A DNA stretch of 64,000 nucleotides, taken from Nocardia huaxiensis (lineage in GTDB: Bacteria > Actinomycetota > Actinomycetes > Mycobacteriales > Mycobacteriaceae). Where the stretch lies: assembly GCF_013744875.1 (NCBI RefSeq), contig NZ_CP059399.1, forward strand, positions 1,922,001-1,986,000, written 5' to 3'. Below the pieces are notes generated by a model. It made no database searches. It saw nothing but the letters and a program-made list of their open reading frames with translations, and was not told the origin of the DNA. Positions 1 to 8,189 of the stretch are shown here, piece by piece. Both the position numbers and the translations under genes were made by a program. Positions within the stretch are counted from its first letter, which is position 1, and each line of letters starts with the position of its first letter.

Positions 1-346
1 CAAGGTCGGTCGTATCGCTCGCGTGCTGGGCCCGCGTGGCCTGATGCCGAACCCGAAGACCGGCACCGTCACCCCCGATGTGACCAAGGCTGTCAACGAC
101 ATCAAGGGCGGCAAGATCAACTTCCGCGTCGACAAGCAGGCCAACCTGCACTTCGTGATCGGCAAGGCTTCCTTCGACGAGAAGAAGCTGGCCGAGAACT
201 ACGGCGCCGCGCTCGACGAGATCCTGCGTGTCAAGCCCTCCACCGCGAAGGGCCGCTACGTCAAGAAGGTGACGTTCTCGACCAACACCGGACCGGGCAT
301 CCCGGTGGACCCGAACCGCACCCGCAACTTCGCCGAAGAGGACTGA
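1..346 (+). CDS. rplA: 50S ribosomal protein L1, 3' part
   Basis: This is the C-terminal part of ribosomal protein L1, which forms the mobile L1 stalk of the large subunit and binds 23S rRNA near the E site. The reading frame is open from base 2 and begins upstream of the window. The diagnostic L1 motif [15 protein letters not shown] is visible at once, followed by the conserved stretch ending [17 protein letters not shown]. About 114 residues are present, roughly half of the usual length. A strong hairpin follows 30 bases after the stop. The rplJ-rplL pair lies 1.3 kb downstream, separated by three small secreted-protein genes, so L1 and L10/L12 are not in one uninterrupted operon here. Confidence 0.97.
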   Translation, partial: KVGRIARVLGPRGLMPNPKTGTVTPDVTKAVNDIKGGKINFRVDKQANLHFVIGKASFDEKKLAENYGAALDEILRVKPSTAKGRYVKKVTFSTNTGPGIPVDPNRTRNFAEED

Positions 347-377
347 CGCGAAGTCGCAGTAGCGACGCAAGACAATC

Positions 378-410
378 AAGGGCCGGCACGCGAAACGCGT
401 GCCGGCCCTT
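378..410. terminator. Bidirectional terminator after rplA
   Basis: A perfect 15-bp inverted repeat (378-392 and 396-410) with a three-base AAA loop lies between rplA and a gene on the opposite strand. The outer AAG/CTT ends and a later TTTT at 414-417 fit an intrinsic terminator usable from both sides. Confidence 0.85.
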
Positions 411-431
411 GGCTTTTCGATAGGGGCGTGC

Positions 432-671
432 TCAGAGGTCGCGCAACCCGCAGATCGCATCACCGGTGCTCATGGTGCACAGGGATCGGATCAGGTTACC
501 CACGATCGGGTTGACGATGGCGGCCGATCCGGCGTACAGCAATCCGGATCCGGCGTCGATCGCCGTGGATCCGGTTTCGGGATTCGACGGGTCAGGCGCC
601 GCACCCGCGGGCGCGGCGGCCAGTCCGGTGAGGGCTGCCGCGGCGAGAGCGCTGAGAAGTACTCGCTTCAT
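432..671 (-). CDS. Small secreted protein, two cysteines, unknown function
   Basis: I do not recognise a named family. The 79-residue product starts with a typical Sec signal peptide (MKRVLLSALAAAALTGLAA, cleavage probably after AGA near residue 24). A Pro/Ser/Thr linker follows, then a hydrophobic Ala/Gly/Ile stretch and two cysteines near the C-terminus (LCTMSTGDAIC) that could form a disulfide. The ATG is preceded by GGAG at suitable spacing. It starts 15 bases after the stop of the next minus-strand gene (687-956), so the two look co-transcribed. The protein is probably exported to the cell envelope or medium. Confidence 0.6.
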   Translation of the reverse strand: MKRVLLSALAAAALTGLAAAPAGAAPDPSNPETGSTAIDAGSGLLYAGSAAIVNPIVGNLIRSLCTMSTGDAICGLRDL

Positions 672-686
672 GGAGGATCTCCGGGT

Positions 687-956
687 TCAGTTCTTGGAGC
701 TGCCGCTGTTGAGGGCTACGCAGAGGGGGCGGGTGTCGGGTTCGCTGCCGCCGTAGATTCCGCAGAGCAGCAGGTAGATGATGGAGCGGGGCATGAGCAG
801 GAGCTCGGCGGAGCCGGAGCTCGAACCCGAGCTGGATCCGGAATCGGCTACCGGCTGGGCGGCGGGGGCGGCCTGGGCGGCGGGGGAGAGGGCGACTCCG
901 GTGAGGGCGGCGGAGATCGTCACCGCGGCAAGGGTTTTGGTGAAACGGGAACTCAA
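687..956 (-). CDS. Small secreted protein, two cysteines, unknown function
   Basis: Function unknown. An upstream in-frame TTG at 974 exists, but a GGAGG sits seven bases before the TTG at 956, so I place the start there and obtain 89 residues (MSSRFTKTLAAVTISAALTG...). A Sec signal peptide ends around SPAAQAAPA. A Gly/Ser-rich linker and the segment SAELLLMPRSIIYLLLCG follow, with a second cysteine about 16 residues later. The segment resembles the one in the divergent gene at 1090-1371 (SALHLLPGAILFF), so these look like paralogous exported peptides. It heads a two-gene unit with the gene at 432-671. Confidence 0.58.
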   Translation of the reverse strand: MSSRFTKTLAAVTISAALTGVALSPAAQAAPAAQPVADSGSSSGSSSGSAELLLMPRSIIYLLLCGIYGGSEPDTRPLCVALNSGSSKN

Positions 957-1089
957 GGGGTTACCTCCGAACAATGGTGTTCGTAGACCATAGCGGAGTT
1001 TCCTTTATGTGAAATACCCAGGTTTTACAGTCTTGGTATTCGTGGTGGCGCATGACAGCGTGCGGAAACTCGAGCGAAAGGTCTCCCTC

Positions 1090-1371
1090 ATGCGACGTCT
1101 TGTATTACTCACCGCGGCAACAGCTTTGGCGGTCGGTGTGCTCGCGCCCGCCGCCGCGGCCGACAGCGGCTCCGATACCGGCTCCGGAAACTGGGGCGAC
1201 GGGTCGGCACTGCACCTGCTACCCGGGGCGATCCTGTTCTTCCCCTGGGCGGGCTCCTCGATGGCGATGGGTTGCCCGTTGAGTTCCGGGTCCGGCGTGG
1301 CGGGTGTTCCGGCGCCGGAGCGTCCGGAGTACTGCAAGTGGCTCGATCGGCTCTACTCCGGCAGCGGGTAG
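1090..1371 (+). CDS. Small secreted protein, two cysteines, unknown function
   Basis: Function unknown. The frame is open from 1009, but the ATG at 1090 begins an ideal signal peptide (MRRLVLLTAATALAVGVLAP) and follows a GAAAGG ribosome site, giving 93 residues. The mature part has a Gly/Ser/Asp linker, a hydrophobic stretch (ALHLLPGAILFFPWAG) and two cysteines (MGCPLSS and PEYCKW). The layout matches the two genes on the opposite strand just upstream, and the three together form a small locus of exported two-cysteine proteins wedged into a ribosomal protein region. The 133-bp gap at 957-1089 must hold divergent promoters. Confidence 0.6.
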   Translation: MRRLVLLTAATALAVGVLAPAAAADSGSDTGSGNWGDGSALHLLPGAILFFPWAGSSMAMGCPLSSGSGVAGVPAPERPEYCKWLDRLYSGSG

Positions 1372-1479
1372 GGGCCGTTTTGGCAGATAGATGGCCGTCG
1401 GCTATAGTTGTCGACGGTCATCTTCGATGATCACCCCAAATCGTTCTACCGAAGACCGTTGGTTGCTGCCCATTGGGTA

Positions 1480-1610
1480 GTCGAAGGTCCGGCGTTATTG
1501 CCGGCGGCCCACGCAGGGAGAGCCGAGGCTGGGATGAACACTGCGGGTTCTGCTCGTGTTGTTTTTCTTGTGCGCCCCGGGACCTCTGCGTCCGCGGGGC
1601 GTTTGCTTTA
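1480..1610 (+). promoter_or_regulatory. Probable ribosomal L10 leader (autoregulatory 5' UTR)
   Basis: The 308-bp gap before rplJ carries the purine-rich GGGAGAGCCGAGGCTGGGAUGAA-type signal of L10 leaders (about 1515-1540), where L10(L12)4 is known to bind its own mRNA. It is followed by a stable interrupted hairpin: CGCCCCG-GGAC at 1573-1583 pairs with GTCC-g-CGGGGCG at 1590-1601, then a T-rich stretch. The position and order fit feedback control of rplJL. Exact boundaries need a covariance-model match. Confidence 0.6.
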
Positions 1611-1679
1611 TCGCCGGCCCCGATGGCGGACTTCGGTGGTTCACACCAGAAGAACCGACATCCAGAGAGGAGGCGAAGT

Positions 1680-2207
1680 ATGGCAAATGCTGAGAAGGTC
1701 ACCGCGGTTGCGGAGATCAAGGAGCAGTTCGAGACTGCTACGGCCACCGTTGTCACGGAATACCGTGGCCTGTCCGTCAGCAAGCTGACCGAGCTGCGTC
1801 GTGCCCTGGGTGCGGACGCCAGCTACTCCGTCGCCAAGAACACCCTGGTCAAGCGCGCCGCCGCCGAGGCGGGCGTGGAAGGCCTGGATGACCTCTTCGT
1901 CGGTCCGACCGCCATCACCTTCATCAAGGGTGAGCCGGTCGAGGCCGCGAAGGCGCTGAAGGCGTTCGCCAAGGACAACAAGGCGCTCATCATCAAGGGC
2001 GGCTACATGGACGGCGTCGCGCTGTCCGTGGCCGAGGTCGAGCGGATCGCCGACCTCGAGTCGCGCGAGGTGCTGCTCGCCAAGCTGGCCGGTGCCATGA
2101 AGGGCAACCTCGCCAAGGCCGCCGGGCTGTTCGCCGCCCCGGCCTCGCAGGTCGCTCGCCTGGCCGCCGCGCTCGAGGAGAAGAAGCGCAACGAGGAAGC
2201 CGCGTAA
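1680..2207 (+). CDS. rplJ: 50S ribosomal protein L10
   Basis: L10 is the base of the ribosomal stalk, anchoring L7/L12 dimers to 23S rRNA and helping recruit GTPase factors. The frame is open from 1473, but the ATG at 1680 follows a canonical AGGAGG (1668-1673) and gives the expected N-terminus [17 protein letters not shown] and 175 residues. The RNA-binding N-terminal domain ([17 protein letters not shown]) and the C-terminal L12-binding helix ([14 protein letters not shown]) are both present. It is followed after 88 bases by rplL and preceded by a probable autoregulatory leader. Confidence 0.98.
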   Translation: MANAEKVTAVAEIKEQFETATATVVTEYRGLSVSKLTELRRALGADASYSVAKNTLVKRAAAEAGVEGLDDLFVGPTAITFIKGEPVEAAKALKAFAKDNKALIIKGGYMDGVALSVAEVERIADLESREVLLAKLAGAMKGNLAKAAGLFAAPASQVARLAAALEEKKRNEEAA

Positions 2208-2295
2208 GCGGATTCCCTGCTTTTTCTTCGCACCACCCCCACAAACCTCTTCGTCGCCGTTCGCGCGGCGATGAACACACCGAAAGGAAATTTCA

Positions 2296-2676
2296 ATGGC
2301 CAACGTTGAAGAGCTGCTCGAGACCTTCGCCGGCATGACCCTGCTGGAGCTGTCCGAGTTCGTGAAGGCGTTCGAGGACAAGTTCGAGGTCACCGCTGCC
2401 GCTCCGGTCGCCGCCGTCGCGGTCGCCGGTGGCGCTGCTCCGGCCGAGGCTGCCGAGGAGCAGGACGAGTTCGACGTCATCCTCGAGTCGGCCGGTGACA
2501 AGAAGATCCAGGTCATCAAGGTCGTGCGTGAGATCGTCTCCGGCCTGGGCCTGAAGGAAGCCAAGGACCTGGTCGAGGGCGCCCCGAAGCCGATCCTGGA
2601 GAAGGTCGCCAAGGACGCCGCCGAGGCTGCCAAGGCGAAGCTGGAAGAGGCCGGCGCGAAGATCACCGTCAAGTAA
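2296..2676 (+). CDS. rplL: 50S ribosomal protein L7/L12
   Basis: L7/L12 is the multicopy acidic stalk protein that stimulates the GTPases EF-Tu and EF-G, both encoded later in this window. The 126-residue product has the N-terminal dimerisation and L10-binding domain (residues 1-35), an Ala/Val/Pro hinge (about 36-55) and the globular C-terminal domain with [21 protein letters not shown]. The ATG is preceded by GAAAGGAA. A hairpin terminator at 2784-2821 ends the rplJL unit. Confidence 0.98.
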   Translation: MANVEELLETFAGMTLLELSEFVKAFEDKFEVTAAAPVAAVAVAGGAAPAEAAEEQDEFDVILESAGDKKIQVIKVVREIVSGLGLKEAKDLVEGAPKPILEKVAKDAAEAAKAKLEEAGAKITVK

Positions 2677-2700
2677 GGTTTTCCCAACTCTCGGGACTCT

Positions 2701-2748
2701 CAGGGGCATCGCCCCTGAAACCCCAGGAGCGGGTGGGGGCTTCGCCCC
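2701..2748. repeat. GGGGC-NNN-GCCCC palindromes after rplL
   Basis: Two short hairpins, CAGGGGC-ATC-GCCCCTG (2701-2717) and GGGGC-TTC-GCCCC (2736-2748), lie 24-72 bases after the rplL stop. The same three-base-loop design recurs after several other genes in this window (14710, 14738, 29502, 35307, 48025, 48739). They look like a dispersed intergenic palindrome family and may protect or end transcripts. Confidence 0.6.
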
Positions 2749-2783
2749 GGCTCGGGACCTTGCGACGCGTTGAACGCCTAGCT

Positions 2784-2821
2784 CGAAAAGGGCGGTTCCC
2801 ATTGTGGAACCGCCCTTTTCG
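2784..2821 (+). terminator. Intrinsic terminator of rplJL
   Basis: Perfect 16-bp inverted repeat (2784-2799 with 2806-2821), loop CATTGT, with A-rich and T-rich outer ends (CGAAAAGGG / CCCTTTTCG). It closes the ribosomal protein unit before mkl. Confidence 0.88.
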
Positions 2822-2918
2822 CGTATTTGTGCGTCGTGATGTGTCCGTTATTCACGGTTCTCGATACCCTTCGCTACTCGCGAGTCAGGTCCCGGTGTCC
2901 GAGACGGGGCATATGCGA

Positions 2919-2924
2919 TACAGT
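2919..2924 (+). promoter_or_regulatory. Candidate -10 element upstream of mkl
   Basis: TACAGT fits the actinobacterial TANNNT -10 consensus and lies 95 bases before the mkl start. No convincing -35 is seen. The surrounding words ATGCGATACAGTGA would encode MRYSD, a string I recall at the annotated N-terminus of M. tuberculosis Mkl. Here that frame stops at 2987, before the real start, which suggests the conservation is of a promoter rather than of protein. Confidence 0.35.
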
Positions 2925-3018
2925 GACCGAACCTACTGTGATGCGCCACACCGCGCGTTCAGTTATCAAGAGTGGTCGCCGCAGTAGTGCGCTCGTCTGA
3001 GAAATTGTGGAGGTTGGC

Positions 3019-4080
3019 GTGGGCGTCGAGGTCAGGACCGAGGGCATCACCAAGTCGTTCGGTTCACAGCGTATTTGGCAGGACGTCTCTTTGACGCTGC
3101 CGTCGGGGGAAGTCAGCGCTCTGCTCGGCCCCTCCGGTACCGGTAAGTCCGTCTTTCTGAAGTCTCTGATCGGTCTGCTGCGCCCTGAGCGCGGCTCCAT
3201 CTACATCGATGGCACCGACATCACCACCTGCTCCAACAAGGAGCTCTACGAGATCCGCAAACTGTTCGGCGTCCTCTTCCAGGACGGCGCGCTGTTCGGC
3301 TCGATGAACCTGTTCGACAACACGGCCTTCCCGCTGCGCGAGCACACCAAGAAGAGCGAATCCGAGATCAAGAAGATCGTCATGGAGAAGCTCGAGATGA
3401 CGGGTCTGCTGGGCGCTGAGGGGAAGCTGCCCGGTGAGATCTCCGGTGGTATGCGCAAGCGTGCCGGCCTGGCTCGCGCGCTGGTGCTGGACCCGCAGAT
3501 CATCCTCGTCGACGAGCCGGACTCCGGTCTGGATCCCGTTCGCACGTCGTATCTTTCGCAGCTGCTGCTGAACATCAACGCGCAGATCGACGCGACGATC
3601 CTGATCGTCACGCACAACATCAACCTGGCCCGTACCGTGCCGGACAACATCGGCATGCTGTTCCGCCGCAACCTGGTCATGTTCGGCCCCCGCGAGGTGC
3701 TGCTGACCTCCGACGAGCCGGTGGTGAAGCAGTTCCTCAACGGCCGCATGATCGGCCCCATCGGCATGTCCGAGGAGAAGGACGAGGCGCAGATGGCGCG
3801 CGAGCAGGCGCTCGTGGACGCCGGTCACCACCACGGTGGCGCCGAAGAGGTCGAGGGCATCATCCCGCAGATGAAGGCCGAGCCGGGCATGCCCGTGCGC
3901 CAGGCCGTGGCCCGTCGTCGCCAGCGTGTGCGCCAGATTCTGCACACCCTGCCGCCGGCCGCGCAGGAGGCCATCCGGCAGTCGCTGGAGGAGAACGGCG
4001 ACGACCCCGACACGCAGGTGATTCCCGCTTATCAAGGCGCGTTCGACTCCACGGTTCGACACAACCTGACTAACGGGTAA
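3019..4080 (+). CDS. mkl: Mce system ATP-binding protein (Mkl/MceG)
   Basis: Cytoplasmic ATPase that powers Mce lipid importers together with YrbE permeases. It has a Walker A motif (GPSGTGKS), the ABC signature ISGGMRKRAG, Walker B (IILVDEPDSG) and the switch histidine (VTHN), all in the first 220 residues. The last 120 residues form the C-terminal extension typical of MceG (PIGMSEEKDEAQMA...). I chose the GTG at 3019 (353 residues, MGVEVRTEGITKSF) because GGAGG lies just upstream; an earlier in-frame GTG at 3007 overlaps that site. YrbE and mce genes follow at once, so here the ATPase is linked to a transporter operon, whereas in M. tuberculosis mkl stands apart from the mce operons. Confidence 0.93.
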   Translation: MGVEVRTEGITKSFGSQRIWQDVSLTLPSGEVSALLGPSGTGKSVFLKSLIGLLRPERGSIYIDGTDITTCSNKELYEIRKLFGVLFQDGALFGSMNLFDNTAFPLREHTKKSESEIKKIVMEKLEMTGLLGAEGKLPGEISGGMRKRAGLARALVLDPQIILVDEPDSGLDPVRTSYLSQLLLNINAQIDATILIVTHNINLARTVPDNIGMLFRRNLVMFGPREVLLTSDEPVVKQFLNGRMIGPIGMSEEKDEAQMAREQALVDAGHHHGGAEEVEGIIPQMKAEPGMPVRQAVARRRQRVRQILHTLPPAAQEAIRQSLEENGDDPDTQVIPAYQGAFDSTVRHNLTNG

Positions 4081-4090
4081 CATACGCGGC

Positions 4091-4885
4091 GTGAGTACCC
4101 CCCTGACACGACTGCGCACCCCGGTCGAGTCGGGCCTTGCCCAGGCCGGCAACATTTTCGCACTCCTTCTGGACGTGATCCGGAAGACGTTCCGTCGGCC
4201 TTTCCAGTGGCGGGAGTTCATCGAGCAGTCGTGGTTCATCGCGTCTGTCTCGATCCTCCCGGCCGCACTGGTGGCAATCCCGTTCGGCGCTGTGGTGGCC
4301 CTGCAGACCGGCTCGCTGATCAAGCAGCTGGGCGCAGAGGCGTTCACCGGAGCCACCAGTGTTCTCGCTACCGTCCAGCAAGCCGCACCCGTGGTGACGG
4401 CTCTGATCATCGCGGGCGCGGCCGGTTCGGCCGTCGCCGCCGATCTCGGCTCCCGGACCATCCGGGAGGAGATCGACGCGATGGAAGTTCTCGGCATCGA
4501 TCCCATTCAGCGCCTTGTGGTTCCGCGCGTGCTGGGCATGATGCTGGTCGCGCTGCTGCTCAACGGCCTGGTCTCGGTGGTCGGCATCTGCGGCGGCTAC
4601 TTCTTCAATGTGGGTCTGCAGGGCGGCACGCCCGGCGCCTATCTGGCTTCGTTCTCCGCGCTCGCGCAGCTCCCGGACCTCTGGATCGGTGAGCTGAAGG
4701 CGTTGATCTTCGGACTCGTGGCGGGCGTCATCGCCTCCTACAAGGGTCTGCATCCAAAAGGGGGACCGAAAGGAGTAGGCGACGCCGTGAATCAGTCGGT
4801 GGTCATCACCTTCCTGGTGCTCTTCTTCCTCAATTTGATCCTCACCCTGATCTATCTTCAGGTCGTCCCCGCCAAGGGCGCGTGA
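4091..4885 (+). CDS. Mce-associated permease YrbE-A (MlaE family)
   Basis: Inner-membrane permease of the MlaE/YrbE family; with the second YrbE it forms the channel to which MceG binds. The GTG-started product has 264 residues and five or six membrane spans. It carries the conserved cytoplasmic loop SRTIREEIDAMEVLGIDPI, typical of MlaE proteins for contact with the ATPase. It begins 10 bases after mkl and ends three bases before the next yrbE, so translation is likely coupled. The substrate cannot be assigned from sequence; Mce family substrates include mycolic or fatty acids and sterols. Confidence 0.92.
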   Translation: MSTPLTRLRTPVESGLAQAGNIFALLLDVIRKTFRRPFQWREFIEQSWFIASVSILPAALVAIPFGAVVALQTGSLIKQLGAEAFTGATSVLATVQQAAPVVTALIIAGAAGSAVAADLGSRTIREEIDAMEVLGIDPIQRLVVPRVLGMMLVALLLNGLVSVVGICGGYFFNVGLQGGTPGAYLASFSALAQLPDLWIGELKALIFGLVAGVIASYKGLHPKGGPKGVGDAVNQSVVITFLVLFFLNLILTLIYLQVVPAKGA

Positions 4886-4888
4886 TCC

Positions 4889-5755
4889 ATGGTTGTTTCA
4901 CAGCGCACCAACCCCATTCAGCGGTCGGCGCGCCGGGTGACCGGCGTGCTCAAAGCCCCCGTGAACCTGGTGGACCGGGCCGGCGACCAGATGGCCTTCT
5001 ACACCAAGGCCATCGCGTGGATCCCGAAAACCGTTGTGCACTACCGCAAGGAGGTCATGCGGCTGCTGGCCGAGGTGACCTTCGGCTCGGGCGCGCTCGC
5101 GGTCATCGGCGGCACCATCGGCGTCATCGTGTTCATGTCGGCCTCGGTCGGCGTGGTCGTGGGCCTGCAGGGCTTCAAGGCCCTCGATGCTCTGGGCTCC
5201 GGTGTGCTCACCGGCTTCCTGACCGGCTACATCAATACCCGTGAGCTCGCGCCGCTGGTTGCGGCACTGGCGCTTTCGGCGACGGTGGGCTGTGGCTTCA
5301 CCGCGCAGCTGGGCGCCATGCGCATCTCCGAGGAGATCGACGCGCTCGAGGTGATGGCGGTGCCGGGCGTGCCGTTCCTGGTGACCACGCGTGTGATCGC
5401 CGGTTTCATGGCCGTCATCCCGCTCTACATCGTCGGCCTGCTGGGCACCTACATCGCCTCGCGGTTGATCAGCATCTATTTCAACGGGCAATCCAGTGGT
5501 TCCTACGACCACTACTTCAGCTTGTTCCTGCCACCCGAAGACGTCATATATTCGTTCTTGAAGGTGCTCGTCTTCGCGTTCGTGATCATCCTCGTGCACT
5601 GCTACTACGGCTTCAACGCCACCGGCGGTCCGGCGGGTGTGGGCGTGGCCGTGGGCCGCGCGGTGCGCGCCGCCATCGTGCTGATCAATATCCTCGATTT
5701 TTTCCTGTCCCTTGCCATTTGGGGCACGACCACGACGGTGCGGGTGGCCGGATGA
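4889..5755 (+). CDS. Mce-associated permease YrbE-B (MlaE family)
   Basis: Second MlaE-type permease of the importer, 288 residues. It shows the family loop MRISEEIDALEVMAVPGVPF and several hydrophobic spans (AVIGGTIGVIVFMSASVG, VIPLYIVGLLGTYIA, LKVLVFAFVIILVHCYY). The order yrbEA-yrbEB-mceABCDEF is the standard mce operon layout. Its TGA overlaps the ATG of mceA, a sign of coupled translation. It probably pairs with YrbE-A as a heterodimer in the plasma membrane. Confidence 0.92.
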   Translation: MVVSQRTNPIQRSARRVTGVLKAPVNLVDRAGDQMAFYTKAIAWIPKTVVHYRKEVMRLLAEVTFGSGALAVIGGTIGVIVFMSASVGVVVGLQGFKALDALGSGVLTGFLTGYINTRELAPLVAALALSATVGCGFTAQLGAMRISEEIDALEVMAVPGVPFLVTTRVIAGFMAVIPLYIVGLLGTYIASRLISIYFNGQSSGSYDHYFSLFLPPEDVIYSFLKVLVFAFVIILVHCYYGFNATGGPAGVGVAVGRAVRAAIVLINILDFFLSLAIWGTTTTVRVAG

Positions 5756-7107
5756 GCAATCCGAAGCGCGTGCAGTTCTGGCGCTCGACCGAGAAGCTGC
5801 GCGCCCGCACGCTGGGTGTGCTGTTCTTCGTGATCCTCGGGCTGTTCCTGTGGACCACGACCGCCATCTACAACAAGCAGTTCGTGGACACCGTGAAGGT
5901 GGACCTGATCACCGACACCGTCGGAAACGCCTTGACCCGCAATGCGGATGTGAAGGTCCGCGGCGTGACGGTGGGCGAGGTCCGCTCCAGCGATTTCGAC
6001 GGCAAGCAGGTCACCCTGAAGCTGGCCATCGATCCGTCGAAGGCCGACCAGATCCCCGTCAATGTGACGGCGCGACTGCTGCCCAAGACGCTGTTCGGTG
6101 AGCGCTACGTCGATCTGGTGTGGCCGGAGGACCCGAGCACCCAGCATCTGACCGAGGGCGTGACGCTCAAGCAGGACACCACCGGCAATGCCGTCGAGGT
6201 GAGCCAGCTGCTCGATCACATCCTGCCGCTGTTGCAGGCGGTGCCACCGCAGTACCTGGCCTCCACCCTGGGCGCGATCTCGCAGGCGCTGCAGGGCAAG
6301 GGTGAGGAGCTGGGCCACACCATCGACCGGCTGGACGAGATCTTCACCCAGGTGAACGGCGTCATGCCGACCCTGCAGGAGGATCTGGCCCGCTTCGCCG
6401 ATGTGGCCGACATCTACGCCGATGCCGCACCGCAGCTGGTGGACGCGCTCGACAATCTGCGCACCACCAATGCCACCATCGTGCAGAAACGTTCGCAGAT
6501 CGACACCATGCTCGCGGTGCTCACCCCCAGCTCCTCGGACCTGGCGGACTTCCTGATCACCAACCGCGACAACATCATCGACGTGGCCGCCGACTCGCGG
6601 CCCGCGCTGGAGGCGCTGGCCCGGTTCTCGCCCGGCTACACCTGCTCGCTGGCCAACTTCGCGGCCATGAAGCCGCGCATCGACGAGATCTTCGGCAAGG
6701 GCACCGACCTGCCGGGTTCGCGCGTGACGGTCGAGATCGTCAATACCCGCGGCCGCTACGTGCCCAACCAGGACGAGCCGCGCTGGTTCGATCAGCGTGG
6801 GGCCATGTGCATTCCGGAGTATCCGCTGACGGTGGACCCGGGGCAGTACACCAATGGTTCGGCCAATGACGGCTCCTACCAGCCGCCCAGCCGTACCCCG
6901 GGTGACCAGCACATCGGTGAGATGCCGTCGCCGCAGTACAAGGTGTACGGCCCGTACCCGGCCACCACCGCCGGATCGCCGCAGGAGAACCGCGCGCTGG
7001 GCGCGATCTACGGTGCGGCACACGGTGTTTCGCCCGACCAGGTGCCCGGCTGGGTGTCCCGGATCGCGGCGCCGGCCTTCCGCGGGAGCGAGGTGAGCAT
7101 TCGATGA
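5752..7107 (+). CDS. Mce family protein, A position
   Basis: First of six MCE/MlaD-domain proteins thought to build the periplasmic lipid conduit. The frame is open from 5719, but the ATG at 5752 overlaps the upstream stop and gives 451 residues. An N-terminal anchor (TLGVLFFVILGLFLWTTTAI) is followed by the MCE domain (about residues 40-120, including VKVRGVTVGEVRSSDFDG and ERYVDLVWPED), a long helical region, and a Pro/Gly-rich tail. The stop overlaps the mceB ATG. Substrate specificity (Mce1-, Mce4- or other type) is not assigned. Confidence 0.9.
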   Translation: MSNPKRVQFWRSTEKLRARTLGVLFFVILGLFLWTTTAIYNKQFVDTVKVDLITDTVGNALTRNADVKVRGVTVGEVRSSDFDGKQVTLKLAIDPSKADQIPVNVTARLLPKTLFGERYVDLVWPEDPSTQHLTEGVTLKQDTTGNAVEVSQLLDHILPLLQAVPPQYLASTLGAISQALQGKGEELGHTIDRLDEIFTQVNGVMPTLQEDLARFADVADIYADAAPQLVDALDNLRTTNATIVQKRSQIDTMLAVLTPSSSDLADFLITNRDNIIDVAADSRPALEALARFSPGYTCSLANFAAMKPRIDEIFGKGTDLPGSRVTVEIVNTRGRYVPNQDEPRWFDQRGAMCIPEYPLTVDPGQYTNGSANDGSYQPPSRTPGDQHIGEMPSPQYKVYGPYPATTAGSPQENRALGAIYGAAHGVSPDQVPGWVSRIAAPAFRGSEVSIR

Positions 7108-8189
7108 AGGACACATTGCGCGGCCTCGGGCCGACCCTGACCAAACTCATCGCCTTCATCGCGGTGACCGTCTTCGCCACCAGCATTCTGGCGCTGACCA
7201 TCGCGAACTACGGTGGCGGTGGCGCCAAGTTCAATGCCCGGTTCACCGATGTGACATCGCTGAACCCGGGCGACGAAGTCCGCATCGCGGGTGTGCGCGT
7301 CGGCAAGGTCACCGAGGTGTCCATTGTCGACAAGCGCCTGGCCAATGTGGAATTCGAAGTCTCCGACCGGAATTGGCTGCCCGCCTCCACCACCGCGACC
7401 ATCAAGTACCGGAACCTGGTGGGGCAGCGCTACATCGCGCTCGAGCAGGGCGCCGGCGAGCAGGGCCGCAAGCTCAACGAGGGCGGCACCATTCCGCTCG
7501 AGCGCACCAAGCCCGCGCTGAACCTGACCGAACTGTTCAACGGTTTCCGTCCGCTGTTCCAGACGCTGACGCCGGAGGACGTGAACAAGCTGTCCTACGA
7601 GATCATCCAGGTGTTCCAGGGTGAGTCGGGGACCATTCGCGACCTGGTGTCCAATACCGCCGCGCTGACCAACAAGATCGCCGACAAGGACGCGGTGATC
7701 GGCGCGGTCGTGGACAACCTGAACCGGGTGCTCGACGCCGTCAATTCCCGTGACGGACAACTGGATCAGCTCATCGTCAATACCGAGGCCCTCATCACCG
7801 GACTGAACGCCGAACGCGGCACCATCGGTTCGGCCCTCACCTCGCTGAGCAACCTCACCCAGGCCACCGCCGATCTGCTGGTCCCGGTGCGCCCGAACCT
7901 GCAGGGCGCGATCGCCGGCCTGAGCCAGCTGACCGCCACGCTCAACGAGCGCAGCGACGAGGTCAACGAGAGTCTCGCGAACCTGCCCATCAAGATGGAG
8001 AAGCTGGGCCGCGCCGCCTCCTACGGCTCCTGGTTCCAGTTCTATCTGTGCGGTATCGACATCGTGGCCGGACCCGGCACCGCGGACGCCCCGCAGCTGA
8101 ATCTCGGTGCGGTGCAGAACATGCCGACCATCAACCAGCCCATCTACACCAATCCCGCTCCGCGCTGCCATGGGAAGGGAGGCCGCTGA
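7104..8189 (+). CDS. Mce family protein, B position
   Basis: MCE-domain protein of 361 residues. It has an N-terminal membrane anchor (LIAFIAVTVFATSILALTIA), an MCE domain with the motif VRIAGVRVGKVTEVSIVDK near residues 55-75 and YRNLVGQRYIALEQG later, then a long alpha-helical part that in studied systems joins the six-subunit tunnel. ATGA overlap with mceA and TGATG overlap with mceC show a tightly coupled operon. It should act outside the membrane as one ring or tube subunit. Confidence 0.9.
   Translation: MKDTLRGLGPTLTKLIAFIAVTVFATSILALTIANYGGGGAKFNARFTDVTSLNPGDEVRIAGVRVGKVTEVSIVDKRLANVEFEVSDRNWLPASTTATIKYRNLVGQRYIALEQGAGEQGRKLNEGGTIPLERTKPALNLTELFNGFRPLFQTLTPEDVNKLSYEIIQVFQGESGTIRDLVSNTAALTNKIADKDAVIGAVVDNLNRVLDAVNSRDGQLDQLIVNTEALITGLNAERGTIGSALTSLSNLTQATADLLVPVRPNLQGAIAGLSQLTATLNERSDEVNESLANLPIKMEKLGRAASYGSWFQFYLCGIDIVAGPGTADAPQLNLGAVQNMPTINQPIYTNPAPRCHGKGGR

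Noticed and set aside
399..986. Plus-strand Gly/Arg-rich open frame opposite the two small secreted genes
   Set aside because: Its composition is a frame shadow, and the minus strand has signal peptides and ribosome sites.
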